Origin: Chromera velia
Taxonomy: Eukaryota > Sar > Chromeraceae
DNA length: 64,000 nt
Assembly: GCA_018398765.1 (NCBI GenBank)
Contig: JAHBMJ010001095.1
Coordinates: 53,575 to 117,574 of the forward strand
Direction of reading: 5' to 3'
Shown piece by piece: positions 44,169 to 56,553 of the stretch. Numbering within the stretch: the first letter of the stretch is position 1; the number at the start of each line of letters is the position of its first letter. The position numbers and the translations under genes were made by a program. Below the pieces are notes generated by a model. The model ran no database searches and was not told the origin of the DNA. It saw nothing but the letters and a program-made list of their open reading frames with translations.

Positions 44169-46103
44169 TTTCCTTGCTTTGATGGACGAGACGGTCCTCG
44201 AGAGGGAAACAAGGGGAAGGAGGTGAAAAAACACCAATTGAGCGCGTGAAAGCTGAAGGGGAACTTAGTGGAAACTGCGGCTGTAGATCAGCGGTCAGCG
44301 CAGTGAGCTACTTCTTCATAGCAGCGAAGCGATCACCAAGGAGAAAAAAACGACCGGCTTAAAATTTGCAGTCTCCAACTGAAAAATAATGGAAAATCAA
44401 CGTCACACGTGCGCACGAATTTTTAATTTTTGCTGTTTTTCAGCCGTCTCCTGCGCGAGACGGCTTTTTGGGGGGGGGCAGCGGCGGGCTTTTTCCCCTT
44501 TGAGTGCATGGGCGGGCGGGGATCGAGTACGTCCGCGGGGCTATATGTAGCTCACAAGGCCCGGCGCGGCGGGACACGGCAGGGGCGCCGCCGGCTGTGA
44601 CAGAAGTAGTCAGAAAAAGTTGTCTGAAGAACTTTCAACTACAATTGGCTACAATCAGGTGCAAATAGGTGTAAATAAGTGCAATAGATGTCCTTTTTAA
44701 AATCTAAAAAAAAGAGAAACAAATAAGTCGGTGGTCAGTTGTTACTACTTATTACCCGTTGTATACAAATATATACAAACTTTAGAATGCATCTAAATGC
44801 AGTTTATGTAAGTTTATGCAAGTCTATACCTAGAAAATCAATAGAAATCCATGTTAGTCAACGTCAGTCACTTAGTAACAATCACTCTATCTCACTCTCG
44901 TCTTGTCTAGTTTCATCAAATGATCTATATGGTTCAACGCCCTATAAGCGTGCTAACAAAAATCTTCAGTAATCTTTACAAAGATACCCAAATTAGATCT
45001 AATTAGATTGTAGCATAATAATAATGGGCCTGTATAATTATAGTATTGTGAGGACCAGTGAGGTTCAATGTGAAACTAACTATCCAATTGTTAACTTGAT
45101 TAATTCAGTAATATATTCGAAGAGCAAACATCAATACAGTTTAAAATATTTGAATTAAAGTTTAGAATCTTCTACATATGGCAGATAACTTGAATTTAGT
45201 CAAAGCCCAGCTAGATCAGAATGCTCGTCAGAATGTCAGATTAGGTATTCTCAGCGACGTACAGTCTTCATAGTTGCTAGGATAGTTGATAACGCCGAGG
45301 CTGCTTTCTGACAGTTTTTTTGTAAATTTCAGTGAGTAGATCTCTCTAATATTTATTTCACAAATTCTGGCTTTTCTTTTTGAGACAAGCAGTCTTGGGG
45401 TAACGCGTGAGTGATTTAACACTTAGACCCCGTGAGAGAAATGTGGACTAGACTTTGCTCCGCAAGCACTCTCCGGCCTTGACTTGGCTGTGTCGCTGCC
45501 ATAGGCGCCAGACGGCAGTCATGCAGGCAGGCAGGTAGACTACTGCTTGGTAGACAAGCTTACTCTTCCAACGACTGCACATGCATCGGATAACTTCTTA
45601 CACATCCTTTCTTCTGTCCTCCCTTCATTTTTCGTATCTTCTTTGGTCTTCTCTTCTCTTCTCTTCTCTTCTGCATGCGTCGAGCGGGGCGACCAATCTG
45701 GAAAAGACGTCGATCGATCGCGTGCCTCCACCACAGCCCCGCCCTCTTCCCTCTCACCTGCTCCCTCCAGTCTCTTTCCCCTTGATTTCCCCTACGTGCC
45801 CCCACGTCTACTGTTCCCAGATCGATCGACAGTCCTGATCGAATCTCTCTATCATCAATCAATCGACGAAGAAAACCCCTGCCCCCGCGGTACGGAGGGC
45901 ACTCTCATCTTCCTTCCAGTATCTGTCTGTTCGATCTTTTATTTAAACAACTCGGCATGCAAACAGTCTCTCAGACTGGTGATCCGAGCCGCCCCGAGCG
46001 GCAGTCATGCATGCAGTCAACATACGGATATGCATGCACTTCACTGTAAGTTCCTTATGGATGCCTGCTGTTGCGCTTCAAGTTCCTTTTGTTCGGACTC
46101 TTG
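44169..46103. other. Intergenic: GC-rich promoter side, then AT-rich
   Basis: 44440-44610 is GC- and CpG-rich with a hairpin at 44442-44465, upstream of the glyoxalase start. 44640-45420 is AT-rich with no gene. 45540-46100 shows only pyrimidine runs and GATCGATCG palindromes. Nothing coding is supported. Confidence 0.5.
44442..44465. repeat. Nine-bp perfect hairpin followed by T5
   Basis: AGCCGTCTC, a six-base loop, then GAGACGGCT and TTTTT. It looks like an intrinsic terminator or the end of a Pol III transcript, but no A/B boxes or transcript body are seen. It is probably a chance or repeat-derived fold. Confidence 0.5.
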
Positions 46104-47210
46104 TCAGCACTCCTCAAATCCTAAAGTTGTTTTCAGGAGCCCGCATTGCCTCGGCTCGACTGGTGGAGTGACGTAATGTGGCATCTGGGACAGCTCAAAT
46201 CGGTCGTGTATTGTCCAGAGCATTCCGACGCCCTCCTCCCTGTCGGTAATCGTGTTGGCAAGCGGACTGTCCTCTGTTGCGTACATGCGGAAAGTGCCGA
46301 AGACAACTGGGAGGCCGGGACAAAGGTCGAAGGTCTGCAGAACGGCCATCGTGGTCTGCAGTTTTCCCTCTTCTGTCTCGCGTACCCAATACCAGTTGGG
46401 AGGAACCTGCATCAGAAAAGGGAGACGGCACCAATCACATGCATGCACACACATGCAGAAGCTTCATCCATGTATCGAGCAGTCGAGTACGACAAGGATG
46501 CGGACGGTCTGTACGACAATGAATAAACGCGGATGGTCTGTTGCCTGCTGGAAGGACCCCTGTCCAATTTTCCTATTTCTCCCACCCTCGGACGATAGAC
46601 ATATTGGGAAGGGGGCGGAGGACTGAAAACACGTGAGAGTGGACACGAAAAGAGTCGCTCCCAAGAGGTGCTGAGGGAGCAGATAGATGTGCAACCGACA
46701 AAGCCAGTGCCTGAGTACAAATCTGATTTTCAAATGAGAGAGCAATCGGGTTGTCATCCCGATGTCCCCTCTTCGACTTCCCACCCCTCCTTTCTGGAGT
46801 GTATAGTTGTTGCTCTGCTGGATTGATCTGAAAGACTGTAGCGGAAAAGTTGTTATGTGTCTTCTTCCTCTCTTTCTATGTGTCTCGGGTCTTTCCCTTC
46901 CTCCCCTGTTGCTTTCTTCTCTCTACATCGACTGACGAAGACGCAAAGAAGGAAGGAAGGCTTGTAGACCCATCCTCTGGCAGAGAAGCCGATCCGTGGA
47001 GACTCGATCTCAAAGAAACCCTGAGGGGCAGATTCATACAGACACGAAGGGGGGAAGAAAACACACAATATGAAGAAAACGAAGCTCCTCAAGTCTTTGT
47101 GTATCGATGCTAGTGGGAGTGGGCCGGTTCAAAAAGCCTCAAAGTCTGTTTATGATCTCCTCAACAGTCATGCAGCTCTCCGATGACGGAAACTTCCGTC
47201 CATCCGTCTG

Positions 47211-47259
<49 letters not shown>

Positions 47260-48605
47260 CGCCATTCCAGTCTTTCTGCACTGCTCAGTTCTTTGTTTCC
47301 TATCCGAAGCCCGCCAGCTGCCTTCCTCCCTACCTTCGAACGCACCTACTGTTGCAAACATCGCCTCGTTCCGAGCTCACCTGATCGTGGCCAGGCCAAT
47401 TCTTCAGAGGAGAGGGGCCATCAGTCGCCTCGTCTCCATCCCTCACTTGCACGACGATGTTGGGGTCTAACTCCATCCGGATACCCCACTCTTCGGCCTT
47501 CTCTACCAACAACTGGCTGGTCGTCTCGTAGTACGCCCAGTGATGAAATCTCAGCAGGGGGAGAGTGAGAGATGGAATGCTGGGGGACTGCGTGCTGACA
47601 GGGGCGGCCTCGTATCCCAACAAAACTGCCGAGTTGGGACCGTCAGAGACTCCGTCGATGATAAAATCCTCACATGAATATGCAGTAAGGTAGAAGTAAT
47701 ACTTGTCATCAATTCTCAAAGGGGCATAATTTCGATGCAATTCATCCCACAGAGCTTCCGAGGTCGCTGCCCTCGCTTCCTCTTCTGTGAGCACCGTCCC
47801 ACTCCCCATATCGGTACAATTGACCAACTCAAGAAAGGGAAGGCCTGATGAGACCAGACCTTGACGAGACGTGAATGTCTTCCGGACTTCCTTCTGCATT
47901 TCCGAGTCTCCGAGGGGAAATTTCGATCTTGCTTTGATGAAGTCTCGTGTTATATCGTCGGTCTCCTTCAGGATGTCATCGAAGTAATTGTCGAACCAGC
48001 GGTTTGCCTCCAAAACTTCCGGCCCAATCCCGACAGGCACACTCAACGGGGGACCGTCACCGCCAAATCCTGAGAACAGAAGATCACAGCACGATGAAGA
48101 CATGTTTACTCCGCGACGATCAAGCTAGACACAAAAAAATAGACAATTCAGAAGACGGGGGGCTGCGCAGGAGCGGCGCAGGGAAGGTAGCATGTAAGAG
48201 AGCGAAGGGGCCAAAAGAAAAGATCCGCAAAGAGACAGAGAATAAAAATCGAAGAGTGGCTTGCAGAAAACGTCCTTTCGGTTGTTAGCATGTAAACCGC
48301 TGTTTTTCTTTTCTTTGATGCTGAACTCGCTGACCGTCGATTGCGATTTTCCTTGCAAGTTCATCCAGTGCCTGATAGGCCCTCGTTTCCTCTATGTTTG
48401 TATCATCCCCCAGTCCGAGCTTCTCTTTGAGAAAGTCTCTGAAAAGCCGGAACCGCCCCTCCCCGTCCAACTCGAGTCTGAAGTCTCTGAACAGATTCAG
48501 ACCCCTCTCATCCCCGTCCTCCCCTTCATCATCCCCCCCCAGCTTTTCCCTACCCCTCCCCAAAAGATCCCACCCGTCTGAAATGATCTCTCCAGCACTC
48601 ACATC
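46104..48605 (-). CDS. Unknown multi-exon gene, at least 420 aa
   Basis: Minus-strand exons are 48335-48605, 47381-48069 and 46104-46406 (stop TGA), with phases 1 and 0 agreeing across GTCAGC/CTCAG and GTGAGC/GATGCAG splice sites. The predicted protein has acidic and charged segments (DDEGEDGDERG, FRDFLKEKLGLGDDTN), then a Trp/Tyr-rich region (WFDNYFDDILKETDD, YYFYLTAYSCEDFIIDG, RFHHWAYYETTS), and ends in VPPNWYWVRETEEGK and YATEDSPLANTITDREEG. No known family is recognised. It looks globular and soluble, with no clear membrane segment. The 5' end is open: either exon 1 continues in frame to an ATG at 48674, or an earlier exon lies beyond an acceptor (GCTCAG) at 48606. A (TC)n tract at 47211-47256 sits in the last intron. 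Confidence 0.6.
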
Positions 48606-48674
48606 CTGAGCATGAAACAAAGGAGAGCAATAAGAATATCGTGGGTGCATGTCATGAACAACATAAAGATGCAT

Positions 48675-50373
48675 GAGCGCTTTCTAAGTCGAGAAATGTC
48701 ACCGACTCAACTGACCAGGCCATCCAATCCGAGGGGCAAAGCGGCCGCTGACTGCACCAAGCAGCAAGCGGACACCCAACGGAGCATCCCTGCTGAAGGA
48801 TCTCTTGACGCAAAGAATTAAAGGTCAGACACTTTCCTTTTCGGTGTCTTTGCTGGAACTTCACACCGCACTCCGAAACCGAAAACTGCACTTTTGTGAC
48901 TGATGCATGTCTGCTATTCTCGTGTGAACGCACAACAAAGCTGAAGTGTGATCCATTCGCTGGTATACCGCAGCTGGAAAGGTGTATTCGGCTCAGTATC
49001 ATGCAGTCTTTTTCGAATCGCGCATATTGAGCAACTCGGCCCCCGGCGGCGGCCCCGGCAAAAGCGTAATAGCCCTATAGGCGCGGCGGCCCCAGCGCAT
49101 CGCCTCGGGGGGCAGATCAGCCGAGAGGCCCTGAGATCGCACGCACTCGCATAACGCATTTTTTCATTTTTTGGGGTGGGGGGTTCGGTGTCTGTCTGTT
49201 TGTTTATCACGGTGTCGCCCTGATTCCAAAATATGCCCCTCAAGCAACTCGCATGGAGCTGCGATCGCATTAATTATATATATACTATTATATATACTTA
49301 ATTCGCTCCTCATGATATACGTGCCCCTCAAGTAACTCGCACGGAGTTGCATGAGTATGTATGTATATATACAGTCCCGAAAAGCATATTTTACGGGATA
49401 TACCCAACCAGTTAGGTGAGTGCCTCGGGGGGCTATTTAGGGGTCCACTACTTGATACACATCATTGGGGGCTTAGGCATGTCTAAGTTGTGTACTGCCA
49501 TGGGGCGAAGGCCACGGCAGTGAAGTATGCTTTTCGGGACCGCGCATGCGTCATATGTATGTGCAACTCCGCACGAGTTACTTGAGACGTATGTATGCGC
49601 AAAGTAATTAAGGCATATACGATCATGGCTCCGTGCAAGTTGCTTGAGGGGCACATTTTAGAATTTGGGTGATACCAATTATGATGGAGACAGAACTGAT
49701 CCCCCCCTCAAAAATGAAAAAATGTATTATGCGAGTGCATGCAATCTCAGGGCCTTTCATCATCATCACAGAGCTCACCGCCCGGTATCAAACACCAGTG
49801 AAGTTCGACATGCATAAGTACCTCTCGGCTGATCTCAGCAGAGCTGAGCTGCCCCCCGAGGCGACACGCGTTGCTGCGTGGCCCCCCGATACTTGCCCGT
49901 TGCAGGTAAGACATACCTAAGCCCCTGATGGTTTGCATCAATCAAATTATGGCCCACCCCCTAAATGGCCCCCCGAGGCACTCACCCCAGTTGGGTGTAT
50001 CCTGTATGGATACGCCAATTAAGGACCCCGGCACGAGACGAGTCTGTCAGTCTGAGAGCCGGCTAGCCAACCACAACCAACCTCTGGCATATATATCGCT
50101 ATATATATCGATATACCTCTGGCTACTTCCATCTTCCATCTGAATATATTTCCAACTGATCAACCATTCGCATCATACTATATTTTCTAATACCATACCA
50201 CAGATCACTTCACTTGTAACTTCCCGCTGCACGCAGCTTTCCATCCCAGATAATCCGAGTCTTGCGCCAGTCTTGCTCGCTGAATCTCAGGACTTGTCTC
50301 TCAACTGTTGTTCTGGGATCCGAAGCAGACAGTCGAGTAGAGAAGTGCCCCCATCTGGTTGTTTGACAGAGAA
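48675..50373. other. Intergenic between divergent genes, occupied by a repeat
   Basis: The region between the minus-strand gene and PMM holds the palindromic repeat at 49096-50015. The last 350 bp before PMM show no clear elements beyond TATATATCGATATA near 50085-50115. Confidence 0.5.
49096..50015. mobile_element. Compound palindromic repeat (three inverted segment pairs)
   Basis: Three segments each have an inverted partner: 49096-49285 with 49585-49872; 49325-49392 with 49525-49590; 49395-49510 with 49880-50015. Landmarks are GCCTCGGGGGGCAG..CAGCCGAGAGG, CCCCTCAAGTAACTCGCACGG and GGTGAGTGCCTCGGGGGGC. The right copy of the first pair carries extra sequence. No ORF of note is inside. It looks like nested or foldback copies of one non-autonomous element family. 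Confidence 0.65.
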
Positions 50374-51114
50374 ATGTCGGGCAAGAAGATCATTGCCCTC
50401 TTTGATCTTGACGGGACTCTCTCGGAGGCCCGCAAGATCTGCACAGAGGAAATGGTTGCCTATCTGAACAGACTGCGAAAGCATATCACGATCGGTGTTG
50501 TCAGTGGATCCGATCACGATAAAGTCAACTGGCAGCTTGGGGGGTCCGACTGGACAGCCATTTGTGATTATCTTTTTGTTGAAAATGGAGTCGTTGCCTA
50601 CAAAGACGGTGAAAAGATTGGCTCTTCCAGTATTTCCGCTCATCTTGGTGAGTCGAACCTCAAAGAGCTGATCAACTTTGTGCTTCGTTACTTTTCGGAT
50701 TTGGACATTCCGAAGAAAAGAGGTACTTTTGTGGAGTTCCGCACGGGGATGTTGAATTTCTCCCCGATCGGCCGGAATTGTTCGTACGACGAGAGATTGG
50801 AGTTCAACGAATACGACAAAACCCATGGAGTACGTGACGCGTTTGTGAAAGCGCTGAACGAAAAATTCGCTCACATGAAGCTCCGTTTCTCCATCGGGGG
50901 TCAGATATCTGTTGACTGTTTTCCCGAGGGGTGGGACAAGACGTTTTGCCTTCAGTACTTGAAGGAATACGACGAGATCCATTTCTTCGGAGACAAAACA
51001 GCTCCTGGAGGGAACGACCACGAGATCTTCGAGGACCCCCGCACGATCGGGCACACGGTCGTGAACCCCGCAGACACGATGGCACAGTTGAAGGAAATCT
51101 TCAAGGTCGAGTGA
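50374..51114 (+). CDS. PMM: Phosphomannomutase, eukaryotic PMM2 type
   Basis: Interconverts mannose-6-phosphate and mannose-1-phosphate in the cytosol, feeding GDP-mannose for N-glycans and GPI anchors. The 246-residue length is the family norm. It is a HAD-type hydrolase fold: FDLDGTL near residue 12 holds the phospho-accepting Asp and the acid/base Asp two residues on. Also present are [25 protein letters not shown], the substrate-binding [38 protein letters not shown], and the Mg-binding [18 protein letters not shown]. All expected residues are present. The gene has no introns, unlike its neighbours. ATG 50374 is chosen because upstream in-frame codons are not conserved and no nearer ATG exists. 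Confidence 0.97.
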   Translation: MSGKKIIALFDLDGTLSEARKICTEEMVAYLNRLRKHITIGVVSGSDHDKVNWQLGGSDWTAICDYLFVENGVVAYKDGEKIGSSSISAHLGESNLKELINFVLRYFSDLDIPKKRGTFVEFRTGMLNFSPIGRNCSYDERLEFNEYDKTHGVRDAFVKALNEKFAHMKLRFSIGGQISVDCFPEGWDKTFCLQYLKEYDEIHFFGDKTAPGGNDHEIFEDPRTIGHTVVNPADTMAQLKEIFKVE

Positions 51115-54100
51115 GGGGAGGGGGGGAAGGAGGAAGGAGGGGCAGCTGGCCTCCTCTTGTAGAGGGTGGGCTTGTGTACTGGGTGATTATTGAATGACTC
51201 CTTTCCTTGCTCCGTTCCCTTCCTTCCACGTGGTGACGGAGAGGGAAGGGAAACTCCCAAAGAAAAGGGGCTGGATTTTTGTGTTCAGTGTGTAAAGATG
51301 GAACCTTTCAGAACTCCCAGTGCCTTCGAATGCCTGGTTGACATGTCCAGTGACAGACTTGGGCACTGATGTAGCTTTTATCTTGTCAACGATGCTATGA
51401 TTTTGCGTTTTCTACATTTTTTTTTCTGTGACCTTTTTTGTTGCCAGCAAAAAGGCCCTCTCAAAACCTTCTTGTATTGTGGCTTTTTGTTTCCGTCTTC
51501 TCTCCTCTCATCTAAAAAAAGCTCTGAGCTCTTTGAATGTGAAAATTACTTTTTCTAGTACTTTTTCGTTCAATTTTGAATTTTGCAGTCGTGTCCTTTT
51601 ACAATTCTCTGACTTCCGTCCGCTCACTTCTGTCGACGTGTCTGTTGCAGTCTCAGTGTGCTTCTGGATTACCTTTTCTCTGTCTCTGAATGTGTGTCTG
51701 GCATAGTCTGGTACTGTTTTTATAAAACATGTCTCTCAGTTTATCTATAAGTGATAATAATTATCTTCTCATTTCTACAGTGAGCTAGACAATGACTACT
51801 TCTTTTATGGCTTCTTGAAGTTAAGCCTTCTTCTTCCTAGTCTTCCTCTGTCAGCTATAGCTTGCTCCATTATATTAATATATATGTTTGATCCTTCTTA
51901 TTTACATCTACCCTCCATCCCTAGTTCCATCCCCTGTGCAGTCGAGGTGGCCCCCCACCCTATATAACACTTATTGATTGATTGATTCATCTAGGCCCCC
52001 ATCTGCCACCTGACGGTCCTCGCCTGTTGTTTACTAGATTTTAATTGCTAGTATAGGTTATTATGATTTTTTTGTTCGTATAGCTAAAGTTGCTGCTAAA
52101 CTCATAAATTTAGCTCATAGCTACATGACCATGAAATTAGTAAGAATGCCCTTATTTTTAGAATCAAAAAAATCTAGGGGGTCCGAGACTCCAAGTCTCA
52201 TTATCTGGCTCTAAACCCGGATTAATTTAATTTTTCAATTATTTTTAATTTAAAATCGTGTTTTTATTTAGGTTTTTATTCTTTCTCTAAGTTTTTAGTG
52301 CTCTCTCTAGACTCTAGCTTAGGATCTTTCTCTAATAGAGTTGATTAATTGATTGATTGATTCCACGCTACGCGTTCCCGCCTAGCTAGTGGCTTACCTC
52401 TAAGTTTACGTACCCAAGCTAGTACTCGAACCTGAGGCCCTTCACAAGTTCAGACGCATATCTCAATCTAGATCTCAATCGATCGATGCAACAGCAAACA
52501 GGCTTGCTTTCAAACATCGATGAATTGCTTTTCAAACAAAAAAAAAGTGCATCGAGCTCTTCAATGAGTCTGCATGGGAAGGGAAAGAGAAAAAACACGC
52601 TGAGTGTAGACGTATGGTGACAGAGGTTGGCCAGAGCCTGGCTCACCAGCTTTAACGACTTCAATTCAATTCGATTCAACGTGAGCTGGTCTCGTCGGTC
52701 CCACTCCTTCGCTCCTTTCAAACACAATGAAAAAAAGAGACAGAGACGGACAGACGTCGACAGGCTGCATGGTTGAAGACAGCTTCGAGCGTTAGTCGAC
52801 AATCTGGTGCAGCAATCATCTGGAAAGAAACGAGTCAGTGCATCAGGCACCTGCCGTGCATTCCCGTTCGCACAGCATCCTTTAGAGACACAAGAAAGGA
52901 CACGTCAGCTCGCGCTACCTTACGTGTCAACATGCACGCACTGAGGAAGACACCAAGGAAAGAAACAAAGAGGAGGAGAAAGAAACGAAGGACTCTGAAG
53001 AAGCCCTAGCTCACCTGCACATTTGTGGTGAAAGTAATTACGACAGAGCATGCCCCTCTCCTTGATCAATACGGAGGGTTCGTTTACCTTTCTTCCACTA
53101 TCCACTTTCTCTTTCTTTTGGATCGACGACCTCTTCAAACTTGTATGGGTGAAGGCAGAAAAGAAGAGGCAAACAAGTCTTCAACATGCATAAGCACCCA
53201 GCAAACACATAGAAAACTGAGAGAGAGAGGGGAGAGTACTTGTACACATGCACATTCACACACGCATGCACACACACTCACAGAGAGAGACGGCGACGAA
53301 AGGAGGGAGAGAGGAAGAGGGAGACAAAGAGAGCGAGATGAAGACAAGCACATGCACAGACACGTACTCACACACACACACGCAGAGGCAAAGAGAGAGG
53401 CAGAGGGAGAAAAGCGCTTCGACTTGCGCATGCCCTCCCATCTGTAACTGGTCGTCTGTGCTCAAGAAGTGCAGTGAAAGAAGGCCTGAGAGAGAAAATG
53501 CTTCTGTCAGCTGATCTCAAATTAACGAAAATTAAAGGTTGCTGATGGACAGGCGGACAAACAGAATTCATCCTCCAGACAAAGAGAAAAAAAAGAAAGA
53601 TCCCCACGATTCGCAGTATGGATTTCTTGCTCAGATGAGAAAGCAAGAAAGAGAGCAAAGCAGAAAGACGCCCACCAGTCGACTAGCTGAGGTGTTCAAG
53701 AAGAACTTGACTGACTGAGGGACAGAACAGTATTGTTTCCTCCCATGCCCCTCTCACTGTTTTTGCCTGCATACGCCCGCTCCCTTCCTTCAAAAGCCCA
53801 TCACGGTGGCTTGTCGGAAACAGAGTGGAAGGCAATTCGGGCTTTCGACAGCTAGGGGACAGATGGAAGGAATGTACCAACCATGATATGCAGGGGGCTG
53901 TTTGAGAAAGAAGAGAAAAATAAGTTGGTCGTGGGTCCTGGGGCCAAAAGAAGGAAAGAATGGGAAAGGAGAAGGAGCTCCAACACCAAGGCACGCCCCT
54001 AGCCTTGATTGGCGCAACGGAACGAAGAGAGACGCCCCTCTCTCTCCACCCTTTTGTCTCTTCACCCTTCTGTCTGTGTACCTGTGCCGGTATCTGTCCC

Positions 54101-54306
54101 GTCAATTCTTCTTCCGTGTGAAGTAAACAGACGACTTTCTTCCACCGCCTGTTCGCTGCTGTCTTTGCCGCCGCTCACACATCATCTGTCTCTGATTCGT
54201 GTGGGCAAAAGAGCAAGAAAAATCAAAGCGAGTAAGTGTATAAGAAGAAAGAAAACAAAAAAACAACCGAGTCAGGCAGGAATCTATTTGCCTTTTCACC
54301 ACACCC
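51115..54306. other. Intergenic: AT-rich, repeats, microsatellites
   Basis: 51720-52400 is AT-rich with two (TTGA)n runs (51971 and 52341). 52628-52680 carries a relative of the block at 41113. 53240-53400 is CA/GA-rich microsatellite. No gene is supported; the ORFs here are composition-driven. Confidence 0.5.
52628..52680. repeat. Dispersed repeat copy (GGCCAGAGCCTGGCTCACC)
   Basis: GGCCAGAGCCT..GGCTCACC.GCTTTAAC..C.TCAATTCAA is shared with 41113-41165, which has a 7-bp insertion after GAGCCT. Confidence 0.6.
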
Positions 54307-55913
54307 TTACTGGTATGTCTCTGGCTTTCCCATTGTCGTTTTGAGTCCTGCAGACGCACCGGCAGAGAAGAGGGAGTCTCTTGCTGCCTGTCTCTTTGCC
54401 TGTTCTTCCATCTGTTTCTTTCTCTCGTCTTGCGCGGCCTGCATCTGCAGGTACCGTTCCCGTCTCTGTCTCTCCAACTCTGCCCTATCAGACATCGCAC
54501 CCAACACACCAGACGCAGCAGCAGCAGCTGCCGGCTGCTCACTGGCCTCGCCCCCTGCGGCACCACCGAGAGCACCCTCTGCCGGAGAGGGGCTCACCTG
54601 CTGCGGCTGTGCTGTGAGGGTAGGGGGAAGCAGAGTGCCAGCAGAAGCGGGCGCATCGGGGGACGACCCTGCTGCCGCTCCCGAACCGGCGGGGGAGGTG
54701 TCATGGGCCCTGCCAAGGCGTTGGGAGACCGCCTGGAGTCTGTGGATGCGCGCGTGGCCGGAGGAGCTGGCATGCCCGTGGGAGTAGGCATGGGGATCTC
54801 CCTCTCTGAGAAGGAAGGAACGCCCCCCTCCTCCACCTGTTGAGTGGGAGTGGGAGTGCCCACCCTGGTTGTGCGAGTGTCCGTGTCCCCCTCCCGTCTC
54901 GCTCTCGCCTCCCATTCCGAGTTGCTCTCGCAGCTCTGCAGCCGTCTCTTCTGGGAGAAGGGGGAACAGAGACTTCACAGAATCTTGACCAACCTGCAGG
55001 CAGGACAGGGAGGGGAGAGAAGCAGACAAACAGTTCTAAAACTGCAACTAGAAAGAATGCATTAGAGCTCGATCCGTGGGGAGAACGGGCTGACAATCAT
55101 GTTGATGCGATGTGTGTTCTTTGCGTGCGTCAGAGAACCTTCAAATGCTGGGTCCATGTCACCCCACATGCTTCCCCTCTGCTTTTAAGAAAGGCGTCCA
55201 CAAAACGCAACGCGTCGAACATCCGAACCTATTGACTGACTGACTGACTGACCGACCTGCATAGTGAAGAGTCCAGCTCTGAGGGACTTGAGGGTTGCTG
55301 CCTCATGCTGTCTGAGTCTCTGTGCCACCAGACGGAGGAGCACGACTAGGTCGTCAGTGCTGAACTCTCTGTGATCTCTGGTGATGCGCTGAACCGTCGA
55401 TTCAATGAACTCTCCAGTCACCTTGGAGACGTCCAGATCGACAAACGGACGGCGTTTAGCTCGGCCCACGTCTCCAGTGTCCTCGTCCATTGCAGCTCTG
55501 CCGGAGGGGTCAGCACCGGCAGGAGGGGCGATTCCAGTCCCCTCTTTCGGTGTTTCCCCTGCAGCAGCCGCGAGGCTGGCGATGAATCGGGCAGTGAGTT
55601 CTGCTGCGGCCTTCTTCTCTGCTTCTGAAAGCTCAGCAGCAGTGGGTGAGTTGGAGTCCTTATTGTTCGTTGGCTCCCTTGTGATGTCTCCAGAAAGGTC
55701 GGGAGCCTCTCCGTCCCCCATCTTTGTATCTCCATCTCCTTCCTTAACAGCCTCCACGGGGGAGGAGAGCATTACATCAGCCTGGGTCGCTTGCTGCTGT
55801 TGCAAATCTTGTTGAACCGAGTCTCCGCCTGCTGCCTCCATGGTGGCGTCGGCATTTCCAGAGACACCGGAAAGACTGTTGACCTGGTCTTCCGATGCCA
55901 TCCTGTCTTCCAA
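54307..55913 (-). CDS. Low-complexity, His-rich protein of unknown function, 447 aa
   Basis: Two exons, 55257-55913 and 54307-54993, joined in phase 0 (CAG|GTCGGT ... TGCAG|GTTGG), with stop TAA. Residues 1-135 are acidic and Gln/Ala/Pro-rich. About 140-260 looks like a folded helical module (VDLDVSKVTGEFIESTVQRI, DLVVLLRLVAQRLRQHEAAT, then across the splice VKSLFPLLPEETAAELREQL). A Gly/His tract (HGHSHN, HSHSHS) follows that could bind metal. The tail has a charged helix (RAELERQRRERYLQMQAAQD). No family is recognised. It is head-to-head with the anoctamin gene, 640 bp away. A second in-frame Met lies four codons in. The splice is in the middle of the helical module, which supports it. The intron contains (GACT)n. 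Confidence 0.6.
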
Positions 55914-56553
55914 TGAACGGGCTCTTTTTCGAGGTATGGGCTGCTTAAATATAAGTGTGTGATTTGCAACTCTTGTTTTTCCGTCTCGTGAATCGGTTTC
56001 AATGCTTCGACTCTTCTTTCAGAAAGCGATCAGGTCACCCTTCCCACTTCAGCCTTACAAGAGAAACATCAACTGTAGGGGAGGCAGTGGAGTCACGCGC
56101 TGTTACCCGACCTTTCGCGGTCATGCAACAACGGTGCCTTCTTTCGCAGACCACGATACAATACGCAAGGCTCTCCGCGCGGCGGCGCCCCTGAGGGCCC
56201 ACTTACGTGACTTTAGTGCGGCGCGCCCCATCAATTTTTCGAGACACTCAGTGGCGACGCCCCGGGCCAGCATCCCCCTACTGATCATGCGCCCTCTACT
56301 GAATTCGCTGGCAGACAAAAGTCCAGTCCGGCCGGGTCCTGACACCGTCCTATCCCATTCATTCAGAGATGAGTCATGCAACCGCGGACGTGTTTGGGTC
56401 AAATTGGACATGAGCGTCTCTGCTTTGTGCCGTACTCAGCTGACTTCAGAGTGGAGACGGGACGAGACGGCTTCGAATCAGTCAAGAGCGGGCGGGCGGT
56501 GACGAAGCGTTTTGCCAACGGTTTTGTGAAGTGAGCCGCGTTTCCTGCACACT
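55914..56553. promoter_or_regulatory. Divergent promoter region
   Basis: 640 bp between start codons at 55913 (-) and 56554 (+). It holds a GC-rich block near 56170-56280 (GCGCGGCGGCGCC, GCGGCGCGCCCC). No discrete element is assigned. Confidence 0.35.

Noticed and set aside
43329-44249. 306-codon plus-strand frame opposite the glyoxalase gene
   Set aside because: A shadow of the minus-strand coding frame; the minus frame has the metal-ligand motifs.
53683-54105. 140-codon minus frame between PMM and the His-rich gene
   Set aside because: No splice support, a Phe/Ser/Pro-biased peptide, and no recognised motif.
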